Source of the DNA: Urophycis tenuis
Taxonomy: Eukaryota; Chordata; Actinopteri; Gadiformes; Phycidae
Length of the DNA stretch: 64,000 nt
NCBI GenBank assembly: GCA_036785325.1
Contig: JAXIVH010000016.1
Location: 7,433,387 to 7,497,386 of the forward strand
Direction: 5' to 3'
The position numbers were made by a program, and so were the translations under genes. Each line of letters opens with the position of its first letter. Position 1 is the stretch's first letter. Under the pieces are notes generated by a model. That model did not search any database, had not been told where the DNA came from, and saw only the letters and a program-made list of their open reading frames with translations. Below are positions 1 through 53,989 of the stretch, piece by piece.

Positions 1-557
1 GTCATAAAGGGCAGGCAGCGCAATTCTACTGCAATGGTGACGTGGTGGTAACACATACCGCTTGTCCAATGTGTTTATCAGTTTATTGAACGCCGGGTCG
101 CTAACGGTGCTGATAGGGCACATGTCTTTGGCAATCGTGTATGCGATTGCATCTGTTATTTCTTTATGCCTGCGGGAGCTGGCTGGATATGGGGTGGCAT
201 TGTATAGGGTCTCCTTAATTGAGGACTGTGTTGCGGTGGCAGGAGTGGAGGAGCTTTTCATGTTTTCCTTCATTGCTTGGTCATGTATTACTCTGTGTGC
301 GGACTATTAAGTGGTTAAATAGATTGGTCGTATTCGCTTGAGGTGCAGACACGGTCGCGTGACATACATGTATCTTGCAAGTTTTCAGGCGGGGGCGGGG
401 CGCAGCGGAGTGCGCAGGTGGAGAAAGAAGGGTTCGCTCCATTTACCACACAAAACACGGCGGGTGGCAGAATGATCGTTTTATTACGATTATCTTGATT
501 TAATGATCGAGGGAAGCCAAAATCGTAATCGAAATTCAATTAACCACCCAGCCCTAG
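1..557 (-). mobile_element. hAT-superfamily DNA transposon fragment (ZBED-like transposase)
   Basis: On the minus strand, about 302 down to 1 is an open stretch whose translation resembles BED-finger hAT transposases, for example TPYPASSRRHKEITDAIAYT followed by IAKDMCPISTVSDPAFNKLI and then LDKRYVLPP. It runs off the left edge. No BED zinc finger is seen between this stretch and the element's end, so the copy looks internally deleted at its 5' side. The outer end near 547-557 reads, on the minus strand, TAGGGCTGGG followed by AT-rich TTCGATT motifs, typical of terminal inverted repeats in this group. The coding match is strong; the exact boundary and the 8-bp target duplication cannot be confirmed because only one end is visible. 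Confidence 0.75.
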
Positions 558-649
558 CCTGAACCGTAGGACCGTACGACGAACACACATTCCGAACCGT
601 GACATGCCATCCGCACGGTTCGGAGCAGTTTTCAAAAACCGTGCCACCC

Positions 650-800
650 CTACACAGCACCAAGCTGAAAAACTGGTATGGTGGTCTGCAGAGGACCCAC
701 AGCACCAAGCCCGAAACACTGGTATGGTGGTCTGCAGAGGACACACAGCACCAAGCTGAAACACTGGTATGGTGGCCTGCAGAGGACACACAGCACCTAA
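650..800. repeat. 46-bp minisatellite, about 3 copies
   Basis: Units contain CTGGTATGGTGGTCTGCAGA and ACAGCACCAAGC with period about 45-46. It lies between the hAT end and the glrb exon 7 flank. Sequence 800-1150 holds no gene I can recognise. Confidence 0.85.
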
Positions 801-1159
801 CCCCAACTGCCTGGCTGTTCCCTTGCCTGGCTGTCCCCGCAGTTGGTGTCTGAATGTGTGCATGAATGGAAGAATGTGAAGTGAGTGCTTTGCTGGACCG
901 CAGGTGTGGAGAGTGATACATAAACACAGTCCATTTGGTCTTGGTGGGAGCTCTGTGTGAGAGCTCATCGCATTGAGTCGGCAACACACAAAGATGGGCT
1001 TTGTCTCTGTCTGGGTTTCCATGACGACCCATCAATAGGCAGCCTCGCCTCGAGCAGGGATTGGCCTCCCAAACAGAGATGGCTTCTGATCTTTCATCAT
1101 CTTCCTCATCCTTATCATCCTCTCACCAACACTATGAAGATCATTGTAAGTATTTATTA

Positions 1160-1705
1160 ACTAACCTGTACCTGTCCGTAGTACTTACTAACTCACCTTT
1201 CCATAGAACTTACTAACTCACCTGTCCGTAGTACTTACTAACTCACCTGTCTGTAGTACTTACTACCTCACCTCTTCATTGTACTTACTAACTCACCTGT
1301 CCATAGCTTACTAACTCACCTTTTCATAGTACTTCAAACTGACCTGTCTATAGTATGAACTAACTTTCCTGTCCATAGTACTTACTAACTCACCTGTCCA
1401 TAGCTTACTAACTCACCTGTCCATAGTACTTACTAACTCACCTGTCCATAGCTTACTAACTCACCTGTCCGTAGTACTTACTAACTCACCTGTCCATAGC
1501 TTACTAATTCACCTGTCCATAGCTTACTAACTCACCTGTCCGTTGTACTTACTAACTCACCTCTTCATAGTACTTCAAACTCACCTGTCCGTAGTACTTA
1601 CTAACTCACCTGTCCATAGCTTACTAACTCACCTGTCCATAGCTTTCTAACTCACCTGTTCGTAGTACTTACGAACTCACCTGTCCATTGTACGTACTAA
1701 CTCAC
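1160..1705. repeat. 23-25 bp minisatellite carrying a splice donor, next to glrb exon 7
   Basis: About 23 copies of a unit read on + as TTACTAACTCACCTGTCCAT with a variable end AGTAC. On the glrb sense strand every unit reads GGACAG|GTGAGTTAGTAAGT, which contains the last six bases of exon 7 (one may differ), a consensus GTGAGT donor, and in many units a second GTAAGT. The array starts right at the true donor and runs downstream. Confidence 0.95.
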
Positions 1706-16191
<14,486 letters not shown>

Positions 16192-16194
<3 letters not shown>

Positions 16195-16290
16195 TTTGTG
16201 ACGTATTCTCTGGTTGTTGTGGAGACTCAAACGGACGGAGGAGCGTGTTTCCTGAGCGCCTCACTAGGGGGTCTCCATCGGGCTGCGTCC
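16192..16290 (-). CDS. glrb: glrb exon 1 (5' UTR and start codon), 3' part
   Basis: The proposed start codon is the last three bases of the exon (16194-16192), followed directly by a consensus donor GTGAGT. The context AAAATG is joined to GTG at the start of exon 2, giving a good A at -3 and G at +4. Exon 2 begins in the matching phase (GTG AAC AGA) after a pyrimidine-rich acceptor, and the third reading frame is blocked by TGA at its second base. The 5' end of the exon is unknown; 16290 only marks the part I inspected. A tiny upstream ORF (ATG at 16278, stop at 16264, peptide METP) would lie in the leader. Confidence 0.6.
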
Positions 16291-16625
16291 TCTTCGCGGG
16301 AGCGCTTGAGGAAACTGAAAGTTACATCTCGGCACGATGCCAGATGGGTTGTTTCTGTGACGTCGGCTCGGGGTGTCTGTGAGGTCGGCTCGGTGTCTCC
16401 GTGCTCGGCTCGGTGGCTCTGCTCGGTGTGTTTATGGCGGCTGCCCTTTCGCCTCGGCTCGAGAAGCCCAAGATGGAGGCTGCTGTGTACCTGTCATGCA
16501 ACATGCGCAGTAGCGTGCTGCACATGCTTCCCTCTCATCAGCAGCAGCCGCGCTCCACCGTGACGTCAGGGCAGGAAGGCATCTGTCCACGTGACGGAGC
16601 TGTGATGGAGATGGACTGATGGTCA
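16192..16625 (-). promoter_or_regulatory. glrb: Candidate glrb CpG-rich promoter and leader
   Basis: CpG-dense sequence in an otherwise CpG-poor region, covering the proposed exon 1. It contains three TGACGT elements (16199-16204, 16358-16363 and a full palindromic CRE TGACGTCA at 16561-16568), an NRF1-like ATGCGCAGTAGCG near 16503, and YY1-like ATGGCGGCT (16434-16442) and AAGATGGAGGC (16470-16480). Transcription start is not determined. These are motif matches only. Confidence 0.55.
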
Positions 16626-16825
16626 GCCAGACGATCATGACCGAACGGAAGGATGGGTCATGTGAGAAGGAGATTGGGCTCAAATCTATAGTCATAGTAG
16701 CCTACATTTTAGCTCATAGAGAGCATGCCGTTATGTCATTATTAACTTTAGATTTTACATTAAAATATAGCTGGGCAGGTTGGACCAAGCCACACGAACA
16801 ACACATACCTCACTGGCTGGCATAA

Positions 16826-17812
16826 CTATTATATCTACTATATCTAGTATATACATTATATCTACTATATCTATTTTATCTATTATATCTACTATATCTA
16901 TTATATCAATTATATCTACTATATCTATTTTATCTATTATATCTACTATATCTATTAAATCTACTATATCTATTATACCAATTATATCTACTACATCTAT
17001 TATATATATTACATCTACTAAATCTATTCTATCTATTATTTCCACTACATCTATTCTATCTACTCTATCTATTATATCTATTATATCTACTATATCTACT
17101 ATATCTATTATGTATATTATATCTACTAAATCTATTATATCTATTATTTCCACTATATCTATTATATCTGCTACATCTATTATATCTACTATATCTATTA
17201 TATCTACTATATCTATGATATCTACTATATCTACTATATCTGCTATATCTACTATATGTATTATATCTACTATATATATTATATCTACTATAACTATTAT
17301 ATATATTATATCTACTATATCTATTATATCTACTATATCTACTATATCTACTATATCTATTATATTTATTATATCTACTATATCTATTATATCTATTATA
17401 TCTACTATATCTATTATATCTACTATATCTACGATATCTACTATATCTACTATATCTATTATATCTACTATATCTACTATATCTACTATATCTATTATAT
17501 TTATTATATCTACTATATCTATTATATCTATTATATCTACTATATCTATTATATCTACTATATCTACGATATCTACTATATCTACTATATCTATTATATC
17601 TGCTATATCTACTATATCTATTATATCTACTATATCTACTATATCTGCTATATCTACTATATGTATTATATCTACTATATATATTATATCTACTATAACT
17701 ATTATATATATTATATCTATTTTATCTATTATATCTACTATATCTATTATATCCACTATATCTACTCTATCTACTATATCTACTACATCTACTATATCTA
17801 TTACACCGTATC
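16826..17812. repeat. AT-rich TATCTA/TATTATATC microsatellite, about 1 kb
   Basis: Nearly 1 kb of ATCTACTAT and ATCTATTAT units in trinucleotide-compatible register, so that all frames stay open as poly-Ile/Ser/Thr or poly-Tyr. It has no coding significance. It lies in the glrb-pdgfc interval. Confidence 0.96.
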
Positions 17813-17937
17813 TATCGACCAGGAGCTGTAGCTTTACGGGGCAACACCAGGGGGCAATATAAACACCCTGAGGGCTGCAACACATATCAAAGCTAAGTCT
17901 TTAGCAGTCTTTAATATGCAGAAGCAAACAGTGTATT

Positions 17938-17982
17938 ACACACACACACACACACAGACACACACACACACACACACACACA

Positions 17983-18055
<73 letters not shown>
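17938..18055. repeat. CA microsatellite
   Basis: A long (CA)n tract with two GA interruptions. Confidence 0.98.
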
Positions 18056-18057
<2 letters not shown>

Positions 18058-18537
18058 GTATATAGTACATACAGTGGTGGAATGTGATGTTCTCCACCAT
18101 CACAGTCACCTTGTGATGGTACCATGTCTGTCTCTTCCTTCACTGCTGGTAATAAAAGCCATGAGCCGCATGACACCAAGGGGTGGACAGGTCTGGTTCT
18201 GAAGGTCCTGGAGGGGGTCTGGTGGGTCTTGGGGGTCCGGGGAGGGGGTTCCCCAGCTCCGGGAGATGTAGGGCACATAGCTGCAGCATTGCATCATGGC
18301 TCCTGATGACTTCAATATGTCTCTCTGATGGTTGGGTCTGGGGGGAGGTGGGGGGAGGTGGGGGGAGGTGGGGGAGGAGAGTCCCAGATGAAGCGTGGCA
18401 GCCAGGGAGGAAATGAGGAGCGGGAGGTATGGGCCGTGAGGCGGCTCTGTTTGATTTATCAAACTGAGGAAACTTTCAACATTTCCTTCTACACAAACAT
18501 GTGGACATGGAGACCCTGCTGAGGCTGGGCCTTCAGA

Positions 18538-18776
18538 CACACATAAGCACATCCAGACACACATTCAGGAACACATCCAGACACACATCCAGGAACACAT
18601 CCAGACACACATTCAGGAACACATCCAGACACACATCCGTGAACACATCCAGACACACATTCAGGAACACATCCGGGAACACATCCAGACACACATTCAG
18701 GAACACATCCAGACACACATCCGGGAACACATCCAGACACATCCAGGAACACATCCAGACACATTCAGGAACTGTG
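18538..18776. repeat. 24-bp minisatellite
   Basis: About 10 copies built from ACACATCCAGACACACAT and TCAGGAAC blocks, some units shortened. Confidence 0.9.
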
Positions 18777-19796
18777 GTTATGGGTTTTTTGTATTTTATT
18801 GTTATGGTGTATTGTTTATGGTTATGAGCTATCGTTATTGGTTATGGTTAAGGGTTAAGGGTTGTTGTAAGCTATGGTTAGGGTTTATGAGTGTCGATAG
18901 AGAAAATGTAAAACACGAGAGCAGACAGCAAAGTAAGGAGCTTTCTGTCCACTCTGAGGCTCTACTCCGCGCTCAGTCTCATCCTGACTGACTATAACAA
19001 TGAACGTGTTCCACTTTGGGGAAATCATGAGCATTCCCGTCTAGCGACTCGAACAGAGTTGTTGAACCTCGAGAAGACGCAGGCGGCCCGCCCATCGGCA
19101 GCCCCCGGCTCAGGGTGTGTCCTGCGGGGTGGGGGAGTTCACTCCGCGGACCGCACCTGTTGTCCACTGAGCTGGCAGTAGCTCCAGCACACCAGCATTG
19201 TCCAGAGAAAAGCTTCTCAGACCCAAACTCTGAGAGCACCGTTGGCGTTTCCAGTGCTCCGTTGAGTCTGTTGTGGGATTACTGGGAGCTGCTGGGAGCT
19301 GCTGGGAGCTGCTGGGAGCTTTCCTTCACACATGAACCCTCGGTTCGCTCCTGGAGACACGGAGGAGGTAGGTACAGTTCACCGATGCGCTTGAATGCGT
19401 AGAGTTTCATTCATGCCGTGTGTGCAACATGTGTTCCCAACTAGTGTGTTGAGGGACAGATTACCAGCGTGACCGTAAACTCTCCTCCACTTTGAACTCA
19501 GCTTGGCAGACCGGACAGGTGCGCGTCGGGAGCAGAGGAGCAGAGGAGTAGAGGAGTAGAGGAGCAGGAGGAGCAGGAGGAGCAGAGGAGCAGAGAAGCA
19601 GGAGGAGCTGGACGGCAGCCGCTCTTTCAGAAAGTAGGCTGCTGGATGTACTGGTGACCACTTCTCGTCTCTAGTAGGTCCACATGATGCGGACTGTTGT
19701 GTGTCTGCTCCAGATGTGTCCAGAAGCGGACCGGCGGCCCCTCCGCGCCTTGCAGAACTTCTGATCTCCGCGGAACTGTGATCTATCTGAATCCAG
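18777..19796 (+). promoter_or_regulatory. pdgfc: pdgfc 5' flank and leader region
   Basis: About 1 kb upstream of the pdgfc start codon. CpG frequency rises from about 18960. It contains a four-copy GGGAGCTGCT tandem at 19285-19322 and a purine-rich GAGGAGCAGAGGAG tract at 19530-19610. I could not place a TATA box or transcription start. A TGA lies in frame nine bases before the start codon, so the coding region does not extend upstream in this exon. Confidence 0.45.
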
Positions 19797-47775
<27,979 letters not shown>

Positions 47776-48026
47776 TCTAGAACCTCGAGAACTCCAAGAC
47801 CCATCCAGACCCCCAGGACCCGTCCAGATATCCCCAGGCCCTCCTCCACAGAACCCATCAAGAACCCTGAGACTCTTCCAGACCCCCCAGAACCTCCCAT
47901 GCCGCCAGGACCCGTCCAGACTGTTCCAGACCCCCCACAACCCCTGGGTCAGGCCCCTGACCTGCCTGACCCCTTGTCCTGACCAAGGAGGACCCAGCGG
48001 CCCAACCCCGGGGCTCGAACCAGTGG

Positions 48027-48029
<3 letters not shown>

Positions 48030-48068
<39 letters not shown>

Positions 48069-48128
48069 AAGAAAGAGAGAGGGTCAGAGAAAGTGTGAGA
48101 GCGAAAGAAAGAGAGAGGGTCAGAGAAA

Positions 48129-48204
<76 letters not shown>

Positions 48205-48210
48205 GAGATG
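48030..48210. repeat. GA microsatellite in the pdgfc 3' UTR
   Basis: (GA)n with two copies of a GCGAAAGAAAGAGAGAGGGT interruption. Confidence 0.97.
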
Positions 48211-48753
48211 TTGTGGCTAACACTCTCTCTCCCCCAATATTGTGGAGAACCGGACCATGTTGTCATGTTCCTTGACTCTGGAGAACATGTTGAACTTTGC
48301 TGCAGGAGCTCGGAGGTTCTTTTCCAGTTGGTCTTCAGGTAAGCTGTCATGGTGTATTATTACAGTCTCATCAATGTTTCATTCTCCTGACCAGTGGGGA
48401 GCTGAAGTGCGCTGCCCCCTAAGGGACTGAAATATGTACATATTTGGTTTTAAATATTGGTTTTATTTTTCTTTCTATGTGGATGTATGATGTTTTTCTA
48501 CCAAAGTTATTCTTGTAGAACTATTTGTAGTTCCTCTTGTGATCCACTGAGGAGCTCCAGTCATGGTTGTGGATGTCTGATATTTATTTGTGGTAAAAAT
48601 GGTGAATTCTGGTGAAAAGTCCTGGGAACAGCAGCGTGCTTATCTTTTTATCAGTGTTCTTCATCGCCTCTTTGTGGTTGTTTCCCTTTTATACCAACAT
48701 TATTTAACAATGTTTGTGTCAGTTGTATGTATTTCAGTGTAATGGAAATCAGA

Positions 48754-48759
48754 AATAAA
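48754..48759 (+). terminator. pdgfc: pdgfc polyadenylation signal
   Basis: An AATAAA hexamer about 980 bp past the stop, followed at about 25 bases by the GT-rich TAGTTTGTGATG. Confidence 0.6.
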
Positions 48760-49194
48760 TTCTCAGTTTCTTAAGAAGTAGTTTGTGATGGGAACAGGTC
48801 ACGTGTGCATGTTGTTAGCGTACTCTAGCTATATTGACCTCTGACCTCTAGACATAAAGAAGTTAGAGATCTGAAGAGTTCGACATGCAAGAGTCAACCA
48901 GAGCCCCCGACCCATCACAGGAACCATGGAAACGGATGGATGGATGATAATCCTATTTGTCATAGTGCTCCCTGCAGCACAGCACATGAAGACTGAGTCT
49001 GTGTGGATGTTTGTCTCCATTGTTAACCTGGGCTGACCTTCCTCTCCTCCAGTACACCTTCCACTTCCTGCTGGGTCAGTCAATCAATTCCTGCTGGGTC
49101 AGCCAATCAGTCGTAGCTAATGGCCACCCTGGCGGTCACCATGGAGACACCAGATGCTGCAAATGTGTCACCTCTTCAGATGATCCAGCATCTG

Positions 49195-49218
49195 GTGTGT
49201 GTGTGTGTGTGTGTATGT

Positions 49219-49287
<69 letters not shown>
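49195..49287. repeat. GT microsatellite
   Basis: (GT)n with a few interruptions, followed at 49325-49370 by a minus-strand SINE-like scrap (GGTTTAGCTCAACTGCTAGA). Confidence 0.96.
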
Positions 49288-49379
49288 TGTGTGTCTATGT
49301 GAAACCCCAGTGGCAATGGAACACCTAACCCAGGCAGAGTAATGCTTTGCTCTAGCAGTTGAGCTAAACCAGTGATGGT

Positions 49380-50025
49380 ATGTTACCATAATGTTCTCCT
49401 GTTAATATACTGCTATGTTAGCATAACGTCCTCCTGTTAGTATACTGCTATGTTACCATAATGTCCTCCTGTTAGTATACTACTATGTTACCATAACATC
49501 CTCCTGTTAGTATACTGCTATGTTACCATAATGTTCTCCTGTTAATATACTGCTATGTTAGCATAACGTCCTCCTGTTAGTATACTGCTATGTTACCATA
49601 ATGTCCTCCTGTTAGTATACTGCTATGTTACCATAACGTTCTCCTGTTAGTATACTGCTATGTTACCATAACGTTCTCCTGTTAGTATACTGCTATGTTA
49701 CCATAACGTTCTCCTGTTAGTATACTGCTATGTTACCATAACGTTCTCCTGTTGGTATACTGCTATGTTACCATAACGTTCTCCTGTTAGTATACTGCTA
49801 TGTTACCAGAATGTTCTCCTGTTAGTATGCTGCTATGTTACCATAACGTTCTCCTGTTAGTATACTGCTATGTTACCAGAATGTTCTCCTGTTAGTATAC
49901 TACTATGTTACCATAACATCCTCCTTTTAGTATACTACTATGTTACCATAACATCCTCCTGTTAGTATACTACTATGTTACCATAACATCCTCCTGTTAG
50001 TATACTGCTATGCTACCATAACATG
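49380..50025. repeat. 35-bp minisatellite, about 18 copies
   Basis: The unit is GTTAGTATACTGCTATGTTA plus CCATAACGTTCTCCT, in the pdgfc-tdo2 intergenic region. Confidence 0.96.
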
Positions 50026-50299
50026 CTCCAAGGTGCTCCTGTGTACTAGTGAACCAGCAGGGGGAGGAGGACATGTGTGATCAGGCTGTGAAGTAATGAA
50101 ACGTTTGACAGCTTTTGAGTGTTGAAGTGAACACATTCTTCTAAGCCTTTAATCCCAGTGACGTCCTCAGGAACCACAGGGTGGAACGCTTTCCCAGTTC
50201 GCTGTGTGAAGTGTCTCAAACATTTCAGCTCCAGGACTGCAGCCGTTCTCCTCTTTTCCATAAAGAACATGAAGACGAACATTAAGTTCGGTCTCGGAG

Positions 50300-50485
50300 C
50301 AGCTGGTCTAGGATCAGCTGCTCCTAGACCAGCTGCTCCTAGACCAGTTGATCCTAGACCAGCTGCTCGTAGACCAGCTTATCCTAGACCAGCTGCTCAT
50401 AGACCAGCTGATCCTAGACCAGTTGATCCTAGACCAGCTGCTCGTAGACCAGCTGATCCTACACCAGTTGCTCCTGGACCTGCAG
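50300..50485. repeat. 15-bp minisatellite, about 12 copies
   Basis: CTAGACCAGCTGCTC and CTAGACCAGTTGATC alternate; the open frame across it (Arg-Pro-Ala repeats) is a repeat product. Confidence 0.95.
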
Positions 50486-50824
50486 AGCGACCCTCATACT
50501 GCTTCTGTCAGAGCAGAGGCCATCAGAGCCGCTCTACGTTACCCTCAGGTACCACATTACTGTGTACCGTTTACATACTGGGGGTGTAGGTCCTGTATGC
50601 CTACACACTGTAGCTACCTAGCATTACCCTGACATAATCACACTCTATACAGTTTACATAACGGGGGTTTAAGGTCCTGTAGGCCTACACACCATAGCTT
50701 CTTACCCTGACATAATCACACTCCATACAATCTCAACAACACTGTCTTTTGACACAAGTATATGGATGTATTTGTTCACTTTTCGTGACCTCAACATTTA
50801 AGGGCGTGGCATACATTACTCCCC

Positions 50825-50874
50825 CTGCTGACGTGGTCAACACAGGATGACAGCTGTGTTGACCTCATCAGCAG
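50825..50874. other. 21-bp inverted repeat (hairpin) in possible LTR-like sequence
   Basis: Left arm CTGCTGACGTGGTCAACACAG at 50825-50845 is only cited by position beyond its core TGGTCAACACAG; the right arm at 50854-50874 is its inverse with two mismatches, spacer 8 nt. It is followed by GTATGTAAGGGCAGGC and TTAAACAGTTCAG. Function unknown. Confidence 0.75.
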
Positions 50875-50884
50875 GTAGAGTATG

Positions 50885-52486
50885 TAAGGGCAGGCAGACA
50901 GGCAGAAGAGTTTGTTGCATTAAACAGTTCAGTCATGCTTCTTTGGTTCCAACGTGAGTACATTATTAACTATTGTTGTGCTGACAAATCCTTTCATCAT
51001 ATCCTACTGAATTGTTTTGTTTGACATGATTCATTTCGTGTTGCAGAACCATGGTCATTTGGGCAGTTAGCTGAAGAAGCTAAGATCCTCCATTTTGTTG
51101 ATTCTATGCTTGAAATGTCTGCTGAATGAAGAGATGTTATTAAACGGTTCAACATATTCCTGTGTCCTGTTCTATGTTCATATGAGATGTACCTTTTCCA
51201 TCTCACATGGGAAATGTGGGATTATATGAAGACTCCAAAGACTTGCACAGCTCCAAACTTTGGGTTTCATTCCAGCTTCAGCTGGTTCTCTTGATTGGTT
51301 AAATGGGTGCAGCTGTGGCTCAGACGGATGGCAGTTTAGATGGATCTAGAGCTTTACAACCAGAACCACTCAGTACACTTCAAAGTCTCGTCTATCTGTG
51401 AGCAACCTCTGCAGGAATGACTTCAGCTGGAATTACTGTTCAGCTTTTAAAATGTTTTGGTTGCTTCACATTCCAAATGGAAGCTGTAGTGGCTCTAGTC
51501 TCAGTCAGGAAGTGGTTTTTGAAGGATTAAGTTGACCTTTCTTGAATTTCAATTCCACTCAAGTTCAAGTTGGATACTGAAAGCATTGTGACTAGTGTAT
51601 TTTCTCAGAACATGTGGGTATGATACTGGGATGGCTCCCTTGTTTTTAATTTCTAGGTGAAGAACTGGTTTCCTGGGTCTGGTGTATCAATCCTTAACAA
51701 ACTGAAGTCTTGAACCTGGACAGGGATGGCAATGTATTTATCATTTGTATGACGTGACAATATTTATCTTTTATTTCTGACAGTGACATGCTGTTAGAAA
51801 TACAATTTGTTGTGGCATATTGATGCTCCATTATCGCATGAACATATCAAACATATTGCTGAAATATTATTTGTAAAAAGGGTTGAAAATATCTTCTGAA
51901 TGGAGACGTGGTGCAGCGTGTTTAAACTGCTGCGTTTCCTTTCATGAACTCTGAAAATAACTGGTGTGGTTCCACCTTCTAGCTGTGTCCCTTATGTCTT
52001 CTATCTGTATCTTATGTCCTCATTCTCTCAGGTGCTAAACCTGCCAGTGCTCTGACAGGAACATACGCAAGGCTGTTACTTCCACAGGGATTTCATTGTT
52101 TCTGTACAGTATGCTACTGGAGACCATCCTAACTGTATTGTGGACCCTCTTAGCGCTACAGAACACTATTCTAGCTCTACTGTACATTATAACTACTGGT
52201 GACCATCTTGGTTCTACTGTACGCTATGCTAGCTCTAAAGTACACTGTGTTGGTTCTGTTGTACATGTTAGTGGTCCCCATGAGGTGTTCCTCTTTAAAC
52301 CTCTGCACAGATAATTCCATCTTAACTGGCGACTGTGTGCTTTGAAGAGTTCTGATTTTGATTGGTTTGTAGTTTCTGTATATTGGAATAAAAGTGATCA
52401 GCAGTCATGTTTGATCAGTAGTTTCTACTCCACATATAACGTTTCACAGTCCAGTTCTCTGACTCACATGCTCAGCACCCTCATCA

Positions 52487-52519
<33 letters not shown>

Positions 52520-53020
52520 TTTCATGGACAAAGCTGGCTTAGTCTCAGACGGTGAGTCGCAGGGTTTGTACTTCCTGTTTTCCTTTAAGACGGCGTAGGA
52601 AGGCGGCTCCCGGACCACATGTAAGACCTCAACACTGGCCCAGTCAGCACCACACCCGAGCTCACTGAGGTCCTCATTGACTGAGGGGGCGCCGGAGGCT
52701 AAACCTCTGAGAGGAGGGGTGCAGGGCAGCCCCCCTGTTTGCGGTCCGTCCAGTCTGCTGTCCACAGGGACCACCGGCCAGGTCGCCAGGGAGCTGCTGG
52801 GCCCATCCGGTCTAGAGGGAGGTCTGTGTGTGAAATGGACCTTTAACAAACTAGCTCTCTTCAAACATGGCATCAGTAGTGCTCTACACAAGTCTTTCAT
52901 TGTTGTTCAAATGCAATTGTGATTATACAAATTCAAAAAGAATACATCTGCTTATTAAAATGCAGCCAATAGTGTAGCTCCACAACACTGTTGTGTGCAA
53001 GCCTATCTGAATGTGTATGT
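50885..53020. other. Intergenic sequence with one possible exon
   Basis: Mostly AT-rich and non-tandem, with AATAAA at 52388-52393 (+), a short GT tract at 52490-52517, and an open minus-strand segment at about 52827-52560 discussed separately. No recognised gene. Confidence 0.5.
52560..52827 (-). other. Possible coding exon of an unidentified gene
   Basis: On the minus strand an acceptor-like TTTCACACACAG is followed by about 265 bp of open, GC-rich sequence whose translation includes RPDGPSSSLATWPVVPVDS and ASVEVLHVVREPPSYAVLKE. Codon usage looks coding-like and the segment is not repetitive. The donor is unclear and I do not recognise the family. It could equally be chance or a transposon remnant. 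Confidence 0.3.
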
Positions 53021-53029
53021 CGCAGTGTG

Positions 53030-53695
53030 TACTGTAAGTGTGTGACCAGACCATAGTAGAGGTGAGGATGAGAGACTAGTGACCAGACCATAGTGGTGAG
53101 GATGAGAGACTAGTGACCATAGTGGTGAGGGTGAGAGACGAGTGACCAGACCATAGTAGAGGTGAGGATGAGAGACTAGTGACCAGACCATAGTGGTGAG
53201 GATGAGAGACTAGTGACCAGACCATAGTGGTGAGGATGAGAGACTAGTGACCAGACCATAGTAGAGGTGAGGATGAGAGACTAGTGACCAGACCATAGTG
53301 GTGAGGATGAGAGACTAGTGACCATAGTGGTGAGGATTAGTGACCATAGTGGTGAGGATGAGAGACTAGTGACCAGACCATAGTAGAGGTGAGTATGAGA
53401 GACTAGTGACCAGACCATAGTGGTGAGGATGAGAGACTAGTGACCAGACCATAGTGGTGAGGATGAGAGACTAGTGACCAGACCATAGTGGTGAGGATGA
53501 GAGACTAGTGACCAGACCATAGTAGAGGTGAGTATGAGAGACTAGTGACCAGACCATAGTAGAGGTGAGTATGAGAGACTAGTGACCAGACCATAGTAGA
53601 GGTGAGGATGAGAGACTAGTGACCAGACCATAGTAGAGGTGAGTATGAGAGACTAGTGACCAGACCATAGTAGAGGTGAGGATGAGAGTGAGGAA
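53030..53695. repeat. 34-bp minisatellite, about 18 copies
   Basis: The unit is AGTGACCAGACCATAGTGGT plus GAGGATGAGAGACT, with AGAGGTGAG insert variants. Confidence 0.95.
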
Positions 53696-53989
53696 GATCT
53701 CCATCTCTATTGACTCAGGTTTCCTACACATTGGTTAATGGTGAGGATATCTGTCCCAGATCTGAGAGACTCTCCACCTTGAGGAGCTGAGGAGGAGAGA
53801 TCTCCACGCCCATGCTGTGTTTAGGTGTGCTATGATTTGGACAGCAAACCACATGTTCTCACAGACTGGCATCCAGTCATGGAAAAGTTATTAAAAACGC
53901 ACAACATATTAGAAAAAGAATACTTAGAAAGTATTTTCTAAGAAATGGCTGCAGCTATTATAGCTATGGCATCTTATCTCCAGATTAGC

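Larger units (their letters stand above)
47776..48780 (+). other. pdgfc: pdgfc 3' UTR
   Basis: From the stop codon to about 20 bases past AATAAA at 48754-48759. It contains CCAGACCCCC-type pyrimidine blocks, a GA microsatellite at 48030-48208, and an AT-rich distal half. The end is inferred from the signal hexamer; no transcript evidence is available. Confidence 0.65.

Noticed and set aside
16755..17885. Poly-Ile/Asp and poly-Tyr/Ile open frames over 190-376 codons
   Set aside because: Product of an ATCTAC/ATCTATTAT microsatellite with trinucleotide register; no start or splice context.
50158..50589. Arg-Pro-Ala repeat protein, 143 codons
   Set aside because: The frame runs through a 15-bp minisatellite and lacks a supporting homologue.
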